A stretch of 64,000 bases of DNA, taken from positions 38,434-102,433 of the forward strand of contig JAHBXX010000014.1 of the NCBI GenBank assembly GCA_019636245.1, read 5' to 3'. Of this stretch, positions 29,441-38,224 are shown piece by piece (position 1 is the first letter of the stretch; every line of letters begins with the position of its first letter). The notes under the pieces are model-generated. The model was not told the origin of the DNA, searched no databases, and saw only the letters and a list, made by a program, of their open reading frames with translations. Origin of the DNA: Planctomycetota bacterium (GTDB taxonomy: Bacteria > Planctomycetota > UBA1135 > UBA2386). A program made the position numbers and the translations under genes.

Positions 29441-30577
29441 ATGCCGCATTTCAGCAAGAAGCGTCGCCGCAGCGCGCCGCCCGGAATGCTCCGCCACGCC
29501 AGCGGGCAGGCCCGTGTCGTCCTCGATGGCGAGACCGTCTACCTCGGAAAGTTCGGGACCCCGGAGGCGCACGCCCGCTACGCCGAGGTCGTCCAGCGAT
29601 GGCAGGCTGGACAGCCGGTTCGCGAGGTGCGGCCCCGCACCGTTGTCGAGGCGTCGAGGTCGGTGGCCGAGGTCGTGCTCCTCTACGACAAGTGGATGGA
29701 TGAGACGCGGGCCTATTCGAAGGGCGGCAAGGCGACGACGCAGCGCGGCCTGATCCGCGTCGCGCTTCGGGAGCTGAACCGCTTTGCCGGTGACCTCGCC
29801 GCCGACGAGTTCACGTCGGCCACTCTCGTGGCGCACCGGGACAAGCTGGCGGCGAAGCCGAAGCTCAGTGCGCAAGGCGTGAATCGCAAAGTCGGGCTCA
29901 TCAAGCAGTTCGTCGCCTGGGCGGCGGAGCGCGGCCACATGCCTGAGACGAACGCAGCGGTCATCCGCGCCGTTCGTTCGCTTCGTGTCACCGGGAAGAA
30001 GCGACGTCAGCCAGTCCCATGGGACGACCTGACCAAGGCGATCAAGAAACTGCAACCCCACTTCGCCGACATGGTGCGCCTGCAGTTCCTACTTGGGTGC
30101 CGGCCCGGGGAAGTCTGCGGGATGCGATGGGAAGATCTCGCGATCAACGACTCCGCAGAGCCGTGGCGCTACCTCGCAGCGGAAGCCAAGACCGTCCACC
30201 ACGGTGTCGAAACGGTCTACTGGATCCAGGACGAGGCGAAGGAGATCCTCCGTCGCTACATCCGGCTGCAGAAAGGCGAGTTCGTGTTCCGCACGAAGCG
30301 GCGTGCGCGCTTCGACACCAAGACCTACACGCGGAAGATCCGGGCAGCAGCCAAGGCGGCTGGCGTGCGAGAGTTCACGGCGCACCAGATCCGGCACTTG
30401 GCGATAACGCTCATCGCGAACCACCCCCAGGGTGGTTCGGCGGCTGCAAGCGCGGTCGGCAACCACAAGAGCAGGTCGATGACCGACACCTACGTGCACA
30501 ACGACCCCAAGGCCGCGAAGTATGCTCCGCGCCTCTTGAGCTTGCGAAGCGGGGTTGCCGATGCCGCAGGGACATGA
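29441..30577 (+). CDS. int: Tyrosine site-specific integrase
   Basis: 378 residues. The N-terminal arm-binding part (HASGQARVVLDGETVYLGKFG) and the SAM-like core-binding domain (about residues 65-165) precede the catalytic domain. The catalytic set is visible: Arg in LLGCRPGEVCGMRW, HQIRH in EFTAHQIRHLAITL, and the nucleophile Tyr in MTDTYVHND. The Ala/Gly-rich ASAVGNHKS before the tyrosine is usual. It should recombine the element at the tRNA-Pro 3' end. Its TGA overlaps the next ATG (ATGA), coupling the two genes. Confidence 0.93.
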   Translation: MPHFSKKRRRSAPPGMLRHASGQARVVLDGETVYLGKFGTPEAHARYAEVVQRWQAGQPVREVRPRTVVEASRSVAEVVLLYDKWMDETRAYSKGGKATTQRGLIRVALRELNRFAGDLAADEFTSATLVAHRDKLAAKPKLSAQGVNRKVGLIKQFVAWAAERGHMPETNAAVIRAVRSLRVTGKKRRQPVPWDDLTKAIKKLQPHFADMVRLQFLLGCRPGEVCGMRWEDLAINDSAEPWRYLAAEAKTVHHGVETVYWIQDEAKEILRRYIRLQKGEFVFRTKRRARFDTKTYTRKIRAAAKAAGVREFTAHQIRHLAITLIANHPQGGSAAASAVGNHKSRSMTDTYVHNDPKAAKYAPRLLSLRSGVADAAGT

Positions 30578-31362
30578 TCCCGCTCTCGCAAACGCTCGCC
30601 AGGAAGCTGGTCGAGTCCATCTGGCTTGAGTTCGAGCGAATCGACCAGATGGCGCTCTCTCGGTCGCTGGAGCGTCGTGACGATGATGGCCGTAAGAGTG
30701 TCGTCCTGACTCTCTCCCCCCTGCTGCAGCTCGTTGTCGAGAACCTCGAAGAGCTGGGGTTCCTGCAACGAACGTTGCTGAATCAGGATGAGTGGGAGGA
30801 GCACCAGCCTGTCATCGAGCGGTCATCGCTTGATGACGATCAGCGTGCTCGCGAGCTGATGCCGCCTTGGGTCGTCTTACGCCAGCAGCGGAGCCAACCC
30901 TTGGTTGGATACCTACTCTTGCTCATCGGTGATGGGTGGACTGGCGATACCGAGATCCACGCCTTGACCGAGGACTTTCACGGGGTCCTGACAACGGTCC
31001 ATTCGAGACTTGAGAAACTGCCGGTGGACGTCGGTCCGATCAGAACGACCGACGGATCGCATATCTTCATGTCTGTTGCCCTCGGCGACATATGGGACGA
31101 CGTGCAGGGCATGGGATCGATGTCGAGGAGGCTCCTCCGCGCCATGCAGAAGCATGGACCGTGCTCATACGAGCGTCTTTCGTCTTGTTGGGGAAAGAGC
31201 GCGACTAAGAAGCAGAGAAAGAGCAGTGTGAACGCTGTTCGCAACGCGCTGAAGATCGCACTCGCTCGTGGGTTGATTCGCTACGTTGGCAAGGAAGGAA
31301 AGCTCTTTCTCTGGCAGCTCACGGGCCTCGGCAGCGAGTGCCTCGCCTTCATTCGGAAGTAG
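30574..31362 (+). CDS. Unknown protein translationally coupled to the integrase
   Basis: 262 residues from the ATG at 30574 that overlaps the integrase stop. No named domain is recognised. It is mostly helical and charged; the middle carries VVLRQQRSQPLVGYLLLLIG. The last 70 residues (RLLRAMQKHGPCSYERLSS, then ALKIALARGLIRYVG and LFLWQLTGLG) read like a winged helix. Coupling to the integrase suggests a role in recombination directionality or element control, but that is inference. Confidence 0.75.
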   Translation: MIPLSQTLARKLVESIWLEFERIDQMALSRSLERRDDDGRKSVVLTLSPLLQLVVENLEELGFLQRTLLNQDEWEEHQPVIERSSLDDDQRARELMPPWVVLRQQRSQPLVGYLLLLIGDGWTGDTEIHALTEDFHGVLTTVHSRLEKLPVDVGPIRTTDGSHIFMSVALGDIWDDVQGMGSMSRRLLRAMQKHGPCSYERLSSCWGKSATKKQRKSSVNAVRNALKIALARGLIRYVGKEGKLFLWQLTGLGSECLAFIRK

Positions 31363-31433
31363 CATGAAAGCAGGTGATACCTAGAACGTGACGGAGGCTC
31401 CTTGCGCTGAGTCGCGTGGGGTATTGCGGGGGC

Positions 31434-31733
31434 ATGGTGACTCGCACTGCTGACTGTGCATCTTGGTGGGCAAAAGAGCAGGTCGTTTTTCTGGCGTGCT
31501 TGCCCAAGCTCCTGCCTCGGAACCGAAGCGGTCGCCGCGTTCACGTCGCCTCAGTCTATCGTTGGGTGAACCCCGGGCTGCACGGTGTATGCCTGCGTGC
31601 GTTCATGGTCGGTGGTCGCATGGCCACGACAAAGGAAGAGGTAGACAGGTTCTTCGCCAGCCTGACGAGGGGCGGCAGTCCAGGGGCTCGGGAGGAGCTG
31701 ACGCAGGAGCTTCAACAGCGGGGTTTGGCGTGA
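31434..31733 (+). CDS. DUF1580-like small helix-turn-helix protein (excisionase-like)
   Basis: 99 residues from the ATG at 31434; an in-frame GTG at 31416 is an alternative. The core LLPRNRSGRRVHVASVYRWV, followed by GVCLRAFMVGGRMATTKEEVDRFFASLT, matches the pattern of DUF1580 proteins, a family typical of planctomycete mobile regions and related in layout to MerR/excisionase DNA-binding proteins. Its stop overlaps the GTG of the Rep-like gene (GTGA). A role as excisionase or Rep regulator is likely but not shown. Confidence 0.75.
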   Translation: MVTRTADCASWWAKEQVVFLACLPKLLPRNRSGRRVHVASVYRWVNPGLHGVCLRAFMVGGRMATTKEEVDRFFASLTRGGSPGAREELTQELQQRGLA

Positions 31734-32767
31734 ACAAGCCGGTCGAGATCGCGTCGGTCCTTACCCGTTGGGGTGAGGGCCATCCGCTATGCGATCGCGA
31801 CTTCAAGGGTCGGATGGCGAGGGCTCGGATGCTGGAAAAGTCCGGCCGAGAGAAACTGGCGTACCGTCTGCGATGCTGCGCGAGAGGGTCTAGTCCGCAC
31901 GGCCGGTTCCCATGCAACGTGATGTGGTGCTGTGAGCTTTGCGGGTTCGTGATCGCCTGCCAGCACCAGCACGTCATCGCGCTGCGCGTCGAGGCTGTGC
32001 GCCGAGCGGATCCAGAAGCTCGGTGTTTCCTCATGACGATCGCCGCGCCCGGGATGAAGGCGGCGAGACGGCAGGTCCGATTGTTGCGCGAGGTGCTCCG
32101 TGGCATCTGGCGAAAGCGCAGTGGCGTCCTGTCGTGCCTCGGCGGGATGGTTGCCGTGCTGGAACCAGCGAGAGCTGCGAACCCTCGCCTATGGCGTATC
32201 CACTTCCACGTCATCGTCTACGTCCAAGGCTCGGTCGGAGCAAAGTGGAATGCGCGGGTGCGCCGGTGGAACAGACGCCGGGAACAGATGCCCCCGTCGC
32301 TTCGCAAGCGCACGAAGCGGAGGTTTCCGCTGTCGGCCGTCGCGCTGCGGAATGCGTCACTGAAGGTTCTACAAGTGGTAGCCGCGAAGGCAGGCGTGCC
32401 CAAGAGGCTTCTGCTGCAGGCGGGTCTGGTTCACGCGAAGCCGTTAGATCCGCACAATGCGGCGGAATGGGACACGAAGTTCTGGGCGAGTGACGCAGAG
32501 TCACTTGGCTGGCACGCAGGAAACATCGTTAGGTATGCCACGAGCCGAGCGAAGGAATCGGCGCGCAGGATGAGCGACCAGGACTGGGTCAACCTGCAGG
32601 TGGCTCGGATCGGGCGCACGGTTGGCTGCTGTGGGGCCTTTCGCTTGGCCAGACCGTCGAAGGCGCAGATCGCACAGCGGCGAGCCGTAGACATGGCGGA
32701 GGCAGAGCTGCGAGCCCGCACTCGTCAGATCAAGCGGAACAAGCCTGTCTCAACGATGAGAAAGTGA
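31730..32767 (+). CDS. HUH-type replication initiator-like protein (Rep)
   Basis: 345 residues from a GTG that overlaps the DUF1580-like stop. An N-terminal cysteine cluster (RCCARG, then PCNVMWCCELCG, about residues 45-72) resembles the zinc-binding start of plasmid Rep proteins. The centre has the HxH-type motif in RIHFHVIVYVQG (metal-binding histidines). Further on, GNIVRYATSRAKES is a plausible catalytic-tyrosine motif in place of the usual YxxK. It would nick an origin for rolling-circle replication or mobilisation. The assignment rests on motif order rather than close similarity. Confidence 0.65.
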   Translation: MNKPVEIASVLTRWGEGHPLCDRDFKGRMARARMLEKSGREKLAYRLRCCARGSSPHGRFPCNVMWCCELCGFVIACQHQHVIALRVEAVRRADPEARCFLMTIAAPGMKAARRQVRLLREVLRGIWRKRSGVLSCLGGMVAVLEPARAANPRLWRIHFHVIVYVQGSVGAKWNARVRRWNRRREQMPPSLRKRTKRRFPLSAVALRNASLKVLQVVAAKAGVPKRLLLQAGLVHAKPLDPHNAAEWDTKFWASDAESLGWHAGNIVRYATSRAKESARRMSDQDWVNLQVARIGRTVGCCGAFRLARPSKAQIAQRRAVDMAEAELRARTRQIKRNKPVSTMRK

Positions 32768-32797
32768 CAAGCAAATCAATCGAAGCGAAGCTGACCC

Positions 32798-33388
32798 ATG
32801 AACCGAACCCGCAGTGCATGTCCCCCGATCCCGTTCGCGTCTGCCAGGACAAAGGTGCTCAACCTGCGCAGGCAGTGGTCGAGGATCAAGCCGATAGTTC
32901 AGATGCCACGAATCCGAAAACTCTTGGCACGTTCCCTGCGGCACTGGATGCGGGTGCGCAAGGATATCTTCTTGGTGCAGCATCCGGAACTGCGGCAGCT
33001 CCATATCGACGGGTGGTTTCGCTACGACCCGAAGTTGCCACCCTATGCTCACGGAGCGGGCAGTGCTTGGATGGACAAGCGGCTGCCGCAGGCCGAATCC
33101 GTCGAGTGGTTCCAAGTGGAGCACGCATGCCACTACCTCGTCGATTGGGCCGTCGAAGTCGCGTCTGCCCACATGCCGCAGATCAGGTGGGAGATTCGCA
33201 GAAGTTCGCTGCACAGCACGATCGTCGGGTGTGAGCCGTCCGGCGAGATCCGATGGATCTTCGATCTGCTGTTTTTCGAGGAGTTCAGCGCGCAGCAGAT
33301 CCTGGACTGGACGCGCGAGGTCAACCCGGTCGCCCCGAGGCTGGGGTCGCACAGCCGGCGCAAGTCGCCGAGAAGCAGGTCCGCGTGA
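32798..33388 (+). CDS. Hypothetical protein
   Basis: 196 residues. The N-terminal 55 residues are basic (RKLLARSLRHWMRVRKD). The remainder is acidic/aromatic with ordinary codon use (DGWFRYDPKLPPYAHGAGSA, WFQVEHACHYLVDWAVEVA, IRWIFDLLFFEEFSAQQILD), so it is a real protein. No domain is recognised. Its stop overlaps the GTG of the next gene, and it begins 30 bp after the Rep-like gene, so it is probably part of the same transcript. Confidence 0.7.
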   Translation: MNRTRSACPPIPFASARTKVLNLRRQWSRIKPIVQMPRIRKLLARSLRHWMRVRKDIFLVQHPELRQLHIDGWFRYDPKLPPYAHGAGSAWMDKRLPQAESVEWFQVEHACHYLVDWAVEVASAHMPQIRWEIRRSSLHSTIVGCEPSGEIRWIFDLLFFEEFSAQQILDWTREVNPVAPRLGSHSRRKSPRSRSA

Positions 33389-33990
33389 CGCACCTGTCAG
33401 ATGGTCAAGTTGGGGGCTCGCGTGACTCTGTGTCACCGAGCGGCCGGCATGCCGTTCCGGGTCGTAGTGGTCGTGCCGGCCGCTTCGCCCGGTTGGCGCT
33501 TGGGCTCGATGACCTGCGCGTCGCGATCTCGTGTCTCCGGCTCGCAAGCCAGCCCGATCTGAGTCCGTCATCTCAAGTCCAGCGCGCCCTGCTCAGCGCG
33601 ATGGTCGTGGCCTACGGCCGGCTCTTTCCGCATGCCGAGGACGAAGCGCGCGGATTGCCCCTCCACTACGAGCCCGAAGGCCCGTTGCTCACGACGCACC
33701 TACACTTGCTCGGCATTCGCAACCTGCAGCGTCAGCACGTCGCGTCCAGCGCGCGTCGCGTCCAGGTTGGTCCTGCTCGTGGCAGGAGCATCGATTCGCA
33801 CGTCGCACCCGGTGGCCGGATCGCCTGGATGGTCCTGTCCGACCCGCTCGGCCCGCTGGACCTGCAGCAGGTCGACACGCTCTTCCAGCATCTACACGCG
33901 CGTCTCCTCGCGGACGCAGGCCAACTCTGCGACGAACTGTTCGTCGGCCGGGCCGCCCCGCTGCGTGATGTGGTGGTCGGGGACGCATGA
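33385..33990 (+). CDS. Hypothetical protein coupled to the upstream gene
   Basis: 201 residues from a GTG at 33385 overlapping the preceding TGA. After a polar Ser/Gly/Arg-rich leader (about 35 residues) there is a helical core: LALGLDDLRVAISCLRLASQ, ALLSAMVVAYGRLFPHAE, LLTTHLHLLGIRNLQRQHV. The last third is a beta-rich segment ending in DVVVGDA. No known domain. Last gene of the rightward integrase-Rep run; the next gene converges. Confidence 0.7.
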   Translation: MTHLSDGQVGGSRDSVSPSGRHAVPGRSGRAGRFARLALGLDDLRVAISCLRLASQPDLSPSSQVQRALLSAMVVAYGRLFPHAEDEARGLPLHYEPEGPLLTTHLHLLGIRNLQRQHVASSARRVQVGPARGRSIDSHVAPGGRIAWMVLSDPLGPLDLQQVDTLFQHLHARLLADAGQLCDELFVGRAAPLRDVVVGDA

Positions 33991-34013
33991 CCCCGTTCGA
34001 CAGTGACACGAAG

Positions 34014-34634
34014 TCAGATGTCGGTGGCATCGAGGCTTCCCAGCCGGATCCACGACCCCATCACGCCGGTCTGGGCCAGCATGCACAGGCTCCATTCGTG
34101 GACCGAGGTCTCGCCATCCTGTGCGTAGGCGCTGGTCCAAATGGTCATGCTCCACGCCCGTCGCCCGGCGGGCTGGAACACGATCGGGTCGGGCTCAAGC
34201 TCGACGAGTCGATTCCATTCGTTCGATTCCACGCCGCAGTCGATTGCCCCGTGCAGCGCCCGTACGATCGGCTCGTAGCTCGCGATCTGGCAGCGTGCGG
34301 GATCGACGAAAGCGAACTGAACGTAGGAAGTGGTCTTCCAGACGGGCGAACCGTCTTCCCGGCGCAGCCTGCTCACCGCGCGCTCGCACCCGATCGAGAA
34401 GAATGGGCTGGACCGTGCGTTCAGCAGCTCGACTTGCTCCCGCATCGCTGGTCGCCCGTCCAACTCGCGGATTAGCTCGACCTGCTCTGGGTGCGCACGC
34501 AGGTCGATGAAGCGCCGGTCAGGATCATTCGGTGTCGAGTAGGGCACGGCCGTGAGCTTGTCCGTTGGCGGGCGCAGCTCGACGCGCGTGGAGCGTCTGG
34601 TTGCCTCGGGCTGGCGCTTCGTCATGCGGGTCAT
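34014..34634 (-). CDS. Hypothetical protein
   Basis: 206 residues from the ATG at 34634, preferred because AGGA precedes it by 6 nt; an upstream ATG at 34661 would overlap the HU-like gene. It reads as a compact soluble protein: HPEQVELIRELDGRPAMREQ, FFSIGCERAVSRLRREDGSP, then KTTSYVQFAFVDPARCQIAS and WSMTIWTSAYAQDGETSVHE. The strand pattern suggests a beta-sheet fold, but no family is recognised. It lies 7 bp downstream of the HU-like gene, so it is probably co-transcribed with it. Confidence 0.7.
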   Translation of the reverse strand: MTRMTKRQPEATRRSTRVELRPPTDKLTAVPYSTPNDPDRRFIDLRAHPEQVELIRELDGRPAMREQVELLNARSSPFFSIGCERAVSRLRREDGSPVWKTTSYVQFAFVDPARCQIASYEPIVRALHGAIDCGVESNEWNRLVELEPDPIVFQPAGRRAWSMTIWTSAYAQDGETSVHEWSLCMLAQTGVMGSWIRLGSLDATDI

Positions 34635-34641
34635 CTTGGTC

Positions 34642-35085
34642 CTACGCGCCCGCCCGGCCAAGCTGGGCCGCGACTTGCTGCCGCAGTGCCTGCATGGCCG
34701 AGAAGACGCGCCTCGTGCCGGTCGCGTTCGCGTGGTTGTTCCGGTGCCGCTTCAGGATCCGGATGTTCTCGGGGTTCGGCCCCGCTCCGAGTGCGACCTG
34801 AGCGCGCAGCCCCCGGCTCGGGCTGAAGTAGGGCTTGCAGCGAGGGGTCGGGTTCCGGGAGGCACGGCGGTGGCGCTCGGGGATCGGTGCTGGCACAAAG
34901 ATGCCGAACCCTGGGACCCGGACCACCCTACCCTTTGTCAGCTCGTCCGCGACGGCCTCGAAAAAGAGCGACATGACCTGAACAGCCGCGTCAGCGCCCA
35001 CGCCGCTACGCTCGGCCGCGAGATCCAGACAACGCGCCAGAGACTCGCGGTCCGCGCTCTTGCTGAGAAATGGGATCCTGACCAT
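34642..35085 (-). CDS. HU/IHF-like DNA-binding protein with a basic C-terminal tail
   Basis: 147 residues from the ATG at 35085; an open frame upstream adds 22 residues. Residues about 1-80 follow the HU layout: helices RESLARCLDLAAERSGV and AAVQVMSLFFEAVADELTKG, then GRVVRVPGFGIFVPAPIPER, the beta-arm entry. The conserved R-NP of the arm appears as RNPTPRCKPYFSP. A 50-residue tail (ILKRHRNNHANATGTRRVF...) is extra. Such proteins bend DNA and can serve as architectural partners for integrases or Rep. It is divergent from the membrane-anchored gene at 35237. Confidence 0.75.
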   Translation of the reverse strand: MVRIPFLSKSADRESLARCLDLAAERSGVGADAAVQVMSLFFEAVADELTKGRVVRVPGFGIFVPAPIPERHRRASRNPTPRCKPYFSPSRGLRAQVALGAGPNPENIRILKRHRNNHANATGTRRVFSAMQALRQQVAAQLGRAGA

Positions 35086-35236
35086 CACTGAGGGAGTCCT
35101 CTCGCTATGCACTGGTGTGTAATGCGAATGCCGTGTGAATCGTATCGCCAAGCCCGCCTTTGAGAAGGGTGAGGTAGGTAGTTGCTGGGCGTGTTGTGTT
35201 GGTGCGCGCGCGGGCCGCCGCTGCTACAATCACGAC

Positions 35237-35881
35237 GTGGGCAGCACATCATCCTTCGTCGCCTTCGCCGTGTGCTTGTCGGTCCTTTCGGGCTCGATCG
35301 GCGCGGCGTTCGGCCGCCGCTACTGCGGTTGCGATGCCTTGGTCCTGCCTCACGACCGCCGCGGTTCGAGCCTGGGCGCGTCGGTCGCAGAACTGGTTCT
35401 CCCAGCGCATCCGGAGCTGTCCGGAGACGTCATGGTGCGCGAGGCGGCGAGCACGGCCAGTGACGGTGACGCGAAGCAATCGAGCCGCATCGCCGAGCTG
35501 GAAGCCGAGGTCGCGCGGCTCCAGTCCGAGTTGGGCACTACGCGGTTCGCCTCGATGCTGGTCGCTACGGCTCCTCCAGAACAGCCTCTCGTTCTCGCTC
35601 AGGCCATGCGCCTGCTCGATGACAGCTACTTGACCGAGTCGCCGGAGCTGCGCGCGATGTTCGTGCAGGAGGTCAGGCACGACGCCGCGCTCGACCTCCT
35701 TCAGGCCGAACCGCGGTTCCGCGCCGCACTCAGCACGGCGCGCCACGCCGATCGGTTCGAGTGGCCCGGGCGGCGCGACCAGCTCGTGCAGGACTTCTCT
35801 AGGCGTCTTGGCGAATCCGGGCTGTCCGCCAGGACGATCGAGCACTACCGCGCGACGTTGGTCGACTACATCGACGGGTGA
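35237..35881 (+). CDS. Membrane-anchored coiled-coil protein of unknown function
   Basis: 214 residues from a GTG at 35237, chosen because a hydrophobic anchor follows (FVAFAVCLSVLSGSIGAAFG). A coiled coil with heptad spacing lies around residues 80-100 (RIAELEAEVARLQSELGTTR). The C-terminal half is helical and ends with SARTIEHYRATLVDYIDG. A TACAAT box sits 6 bp before the GTG; if that is the -10 element, the message would be leaderless, which I cannot confirm. No family recognised. Confidence 0.65.
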   Translation: MGSTSSFVAFAVCLSVLSGSIGAAFGRRYCGCDALVLPHDRRGSSLGASVAELVLPAHPELSGDVMVREAASTASDGDAKQSSRIAELEAEVARLQSELGTTRFASMLVATAPPEQPLVLAQAMRLLDDSYLTESPELRAMFVQEVRHDAALDLLQAEPRFRAALSTARHADRFEWPGRRDQLVQDFSRRLGESGLSARTIEHYRATLVDYIDG

Positions 35882-36100
35882 GCGGGCAGAGAAGCTGATG
35901 AGCGGTGGCAGGCGGAACACCGCTGGTCTCGATGAAGACATCCCGCGACGAACACACCTCCGACTCGCGGACCCGTCTCTGGAATCACCGCGACGTCCAA
36001 GACGCGAAATCCTGCGGCCGGCCCTGGCACCCGCTGCGCAACCGCGTAGGGTAGGTGACGGAACGAACACGCGGCCGGGTTGTCCGCAAGGGCGTCAAAG

Positions 36101-36153
36101 CTTGACTCTCCTTCTTCCCCTTTTCCCGAAAGCTTGCCCCGGCCACCCTTTCA
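36101..36153 (+). repeat. Copy A of a duplicated island sequence
   Basis: Starts CTTGACTCTCCTTC, then a C-rich tract and TTTTCCCGAA. Copy B at 38377-38420 shares this nearly base for base, with weaker similarity also upstream (GAACGAACACG / GAGCGAACACC). Copy A ends 3 bp before the ATG at 36157 and forms the leader of that gene. Confidence 0.7.
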
Positions 36154-36156
36154 CCC

Positions 36157-36588
36157 ATGGACTTCGTGACGGCGATTGAACATCTGGACCGATACGAGGT
36201 CTTCGCGTGCTGCGGTCCGTTCCTGGGGCATCCCGCAGAGCATCGCCTGCTGGGCGACCACCTACGAGAGTCACCCTTGTTGGAGCGCGGCAAGGCGCTC
36301 GACGGCTTCGATGTCGCCGAGGCTGGTGGACAGCGGTGGCTCGTTCACGCTGATCGCGTCGTTCTGCGACCCGCACCGCGGTATCACGACTTCGAGGTTG
36401 CGGGACAGACCATCACTGGGCGCTTCAGCGAACACGACCTCTCGGACGCGGTCGAAGACGCATACCGCAGGAAGGGAGCGCAGTTGGTTGTCTCGCGCGA
36501 CGCCGTCGGCTGGTTGGCAGGTTTCGGATCGTTGCCGGCACGGGGAGCCACGTTGGAGGAAGCCCTTCGGAACCTGTTGCAGAAGTAG
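36157..36588 (+). CDS. Hypothetical protein downstream of repeat A
   Basis: 143 residues, small and acidic. It opens with MDFVTAIEHLDRYEVFACCG. Readable segments include GKALDGFDVAEAGGQRWLVH, RFSEHDLSDAVEDAYRRKGA and LPARGATLEEALRNLLQK. The layout (mixed alpha/beta with a C-terminal helix) is compatible with a small binding protein. No motif or family is recognised. The leader carries the duplicated sequence A rather than a normal Shine-Dalgarno site. Confidence 0.65.
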   Translation: MDFVTAIEHLDRYEVFACCGPFLGHPAEHRLLGDHLRESPLLERGKALDGFDVAEAGGQRWLVHADRVVLRPAPRYHDFEVAGQTITGRFSEHDLSDAVEDAYRRKGAQLVVSRDAVGWLAGFGSLPARGATLEEALRNLLQK

Positions 36589-36751
36589 TTCGATGCGGCG
36601 ACCGTGCACCAGGGGAGGGCGACCCCGAAACGGGGGCGTGGCGAGAAGAGTCCGCGGCTCACTCGGACTGACTACTGCGTGCATGTTGCTCGGGCGTCCC
36701 TTCGCAGCGACTGCTGCTGGTTCCCGAGTCGCACACGCCGGAGCCGAGCGT

Positions 36752-37207
36752 TCAGGGGCTTGGTGGCTCCTCAACCGGCGTGCTCGGGTCGTCCAGCCAG
36801 ATCCGAATGACCTCCCCGATTAGCCGCAAGATCTCAAGGACTCCGGGCAACCGCCGTTGCGTGAGCATCATCAGAACTTCTGATGCAAGCCCAGGCATCG
36901 CTTTGATCTTCGCTTCCAACTCGTCGTCCGAGTGAAATGTGCCGCTGTAGAGCCAGAGCTTGAAGAACTCCTCGAACGAGTAGTTCTTGGGACCCGTGCC
37001 GTCATCGACCGCGACTTCCATGGGCGTCTGCAAGACCTCGTTCCAGCTCTGGCGGTAGTGCCGACTCCATCCAACGAGCCGGGGCAACTGGCATCGCCGC
37101 TCGATGATGTTGCAGACCCGCCCCACCGTGACGTCGCCATCGCCCTGCATGAGGAACTGGCGCAGCGTGATGCCTGAACGACCTGAACTGGTCTGGATCA
37201 AATCCAA
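36752..37207 (-). CDS. Hypothetical protein, probably 5'-truncated or frameshifted
   Basis: 151 residues if translation starts at TTG 37207. Coding character is clear in LRQFLMQGDGDVTVGRVCNI, GWSRHYRQSWNEVLQTPMEV, KNYSFEEFFKLWLYSGTFH and VLEILRLIGEVIRIWLDD. Upstream, in another frame (about 37200-37340), the sequence also looks coding (LTPDEEARLRKFQRRVQDLE, then ACGLVKTSVTRLTVHLAGPK) but has no normal start and meets a stop about 15 codons further upstream. The gene may therefore be longer with one or two frameshifts, real or from sequencing. No family recognised. Confidence 0.55.
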   Translation of the reverse strand: MDLIQTSSGRSGITLRQFLMQGDGDVTVGRVCNIIERRCQLPRLVGWSRHYRQSWNEVLQTPMEVAVDDGTGPKNYSFEEFFKLWLYSGTFHSDDELEAKIKAMPGLASEVLMMLTQRRLPGVLEILRLIGEVIRIWLDDPSTPVEEPPSP

Positions 37208-37465
37208 CCAACCCCTGCTTCGGCCCAGCGAGATGCACGGTCAGGCGGGTGACACTCGTTTTGACCAAGCCGCAGGCTTCCAGGTCTTGGACTCTCCGCT
37301 GGAACTTTCGGAGCCGCGCTTCCTCGTCTGGTGTCAGAATCGTTCGCCTCGTTCCCGATCATGTTCGGCGCGCAGCGTCCTACGGCATCCTGCGGCGAAA
37401 GGCCGGCAAGGTGCGGGCTGCGCCGGGATCGCGCCTCACGTTGACACGAAGTAATTTGCAGCGGC

Positions 37466-38224
37466 CTACCGGGGCGCGGCAGCCGGTGGCAACTCAAACC
37501 CACCTCCCAGGCGGGTGGTCGAGAGCAGGCGGCCATCGCGCAGCATGAAGCTCCAGGGCTTCGCGCCGGTGTAGCCGCCGTAGCTGTTCTTCGCGTTCAC
37601 CATCGCGGTGACCTCCCAGCCGAAGACCGTGTCGGGCTGTCCGACCACTCGTCCCCAAGTTGGCCGGGCCGCCTGAAACTCGATGCGTGCGGACTCCGGG
37701 TCCTTCAGGGCGGCCAGGATCTGCTCGCGCAGCGCCTTCTCCACGCCCACGGGCTGAGCACCGAACTCGGCCTTCTCGACCTCCTTCGTCGCGGGCGTAG
37801 TGGACGCGAGTTCGCGATCCACCTTCGCGGCGTCGAACGTGACCCAGAAGTTCAGGTCGCGGTGCCGGCTCGCCAGCACGCCCAGGCCGTGCGGTCTCTG
37901 CTGGAGCAGGTAGCTCTTCTGCATCTCCGCCTTCCCGCTGGTCGCCGTCACTTCGACCAGCCAGCCGAACTGGAAGCCCCGACGCTTCTCCCCGCACCAG
38001 CCGGTCTGTGGATCCGAGTGGACCACCTGGATGTCCTTCGCCTGGATGCCCTTGAACACGGCGTGGCCGAGGGCGTCGCGCTTCGCGACCAGAACGATCT
38101 CGTCGTTCGAGGGGCGCGGGCCGTAGTCGGCCGCCGCCAACTGCTCGTCGCTGGGGCTGCCGGGACCGAGGAGCGAACAACTCGCGAGCGCGGTCGCGAG
38201 CATCATGACCATGGACTTGCGCAT
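37466..38224 (-). CDS. Predicted lipoprotein of unknown function
   Basis: 252 residues from the ATG at 38224, chosen because a lipoprotein signal follows (RKSMVMMLATALASCS, lipobox LASC). The mature part includes PSNDEIVLVAKRDALGHAVF and FQFGWLVEVTATSGKAEMQK. A C-terminal segment reads ALREQILAALKDPESARIEF, then VFGWEVTAMVNAKNSYGGYTG and KPWSFMLRDGRLL. This ending resembles small secreted proteins described as 'DPxSA...NAKNxxGGYTG', but the function is unknown. The duplicated sequence B lies about 150 bp upstream. Confidence 0.7.
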   Translation of the reverse strand: MRKSMVMMLATALASCSLLGPGSPSDEQLAAADYGPRPSNDEIVLVAKRDALGHAVFKGIQAKDIQVVHSDPQTGWCGEKRRGFQFGWLVEVTATSGKAEMQKSYLLQQRPHGLGVLASRHRDLNFWVTFDAAKVDRELASTTPATKEVEKAEFGAQPVGVEKALREQILAALKDPESARIEFQAARPTWGRVVGQPDTVFGWEVTAMVNAKNSYGGYTGAKPWSFMLRDGRLLSTTRLGGGFELPPAAAPR

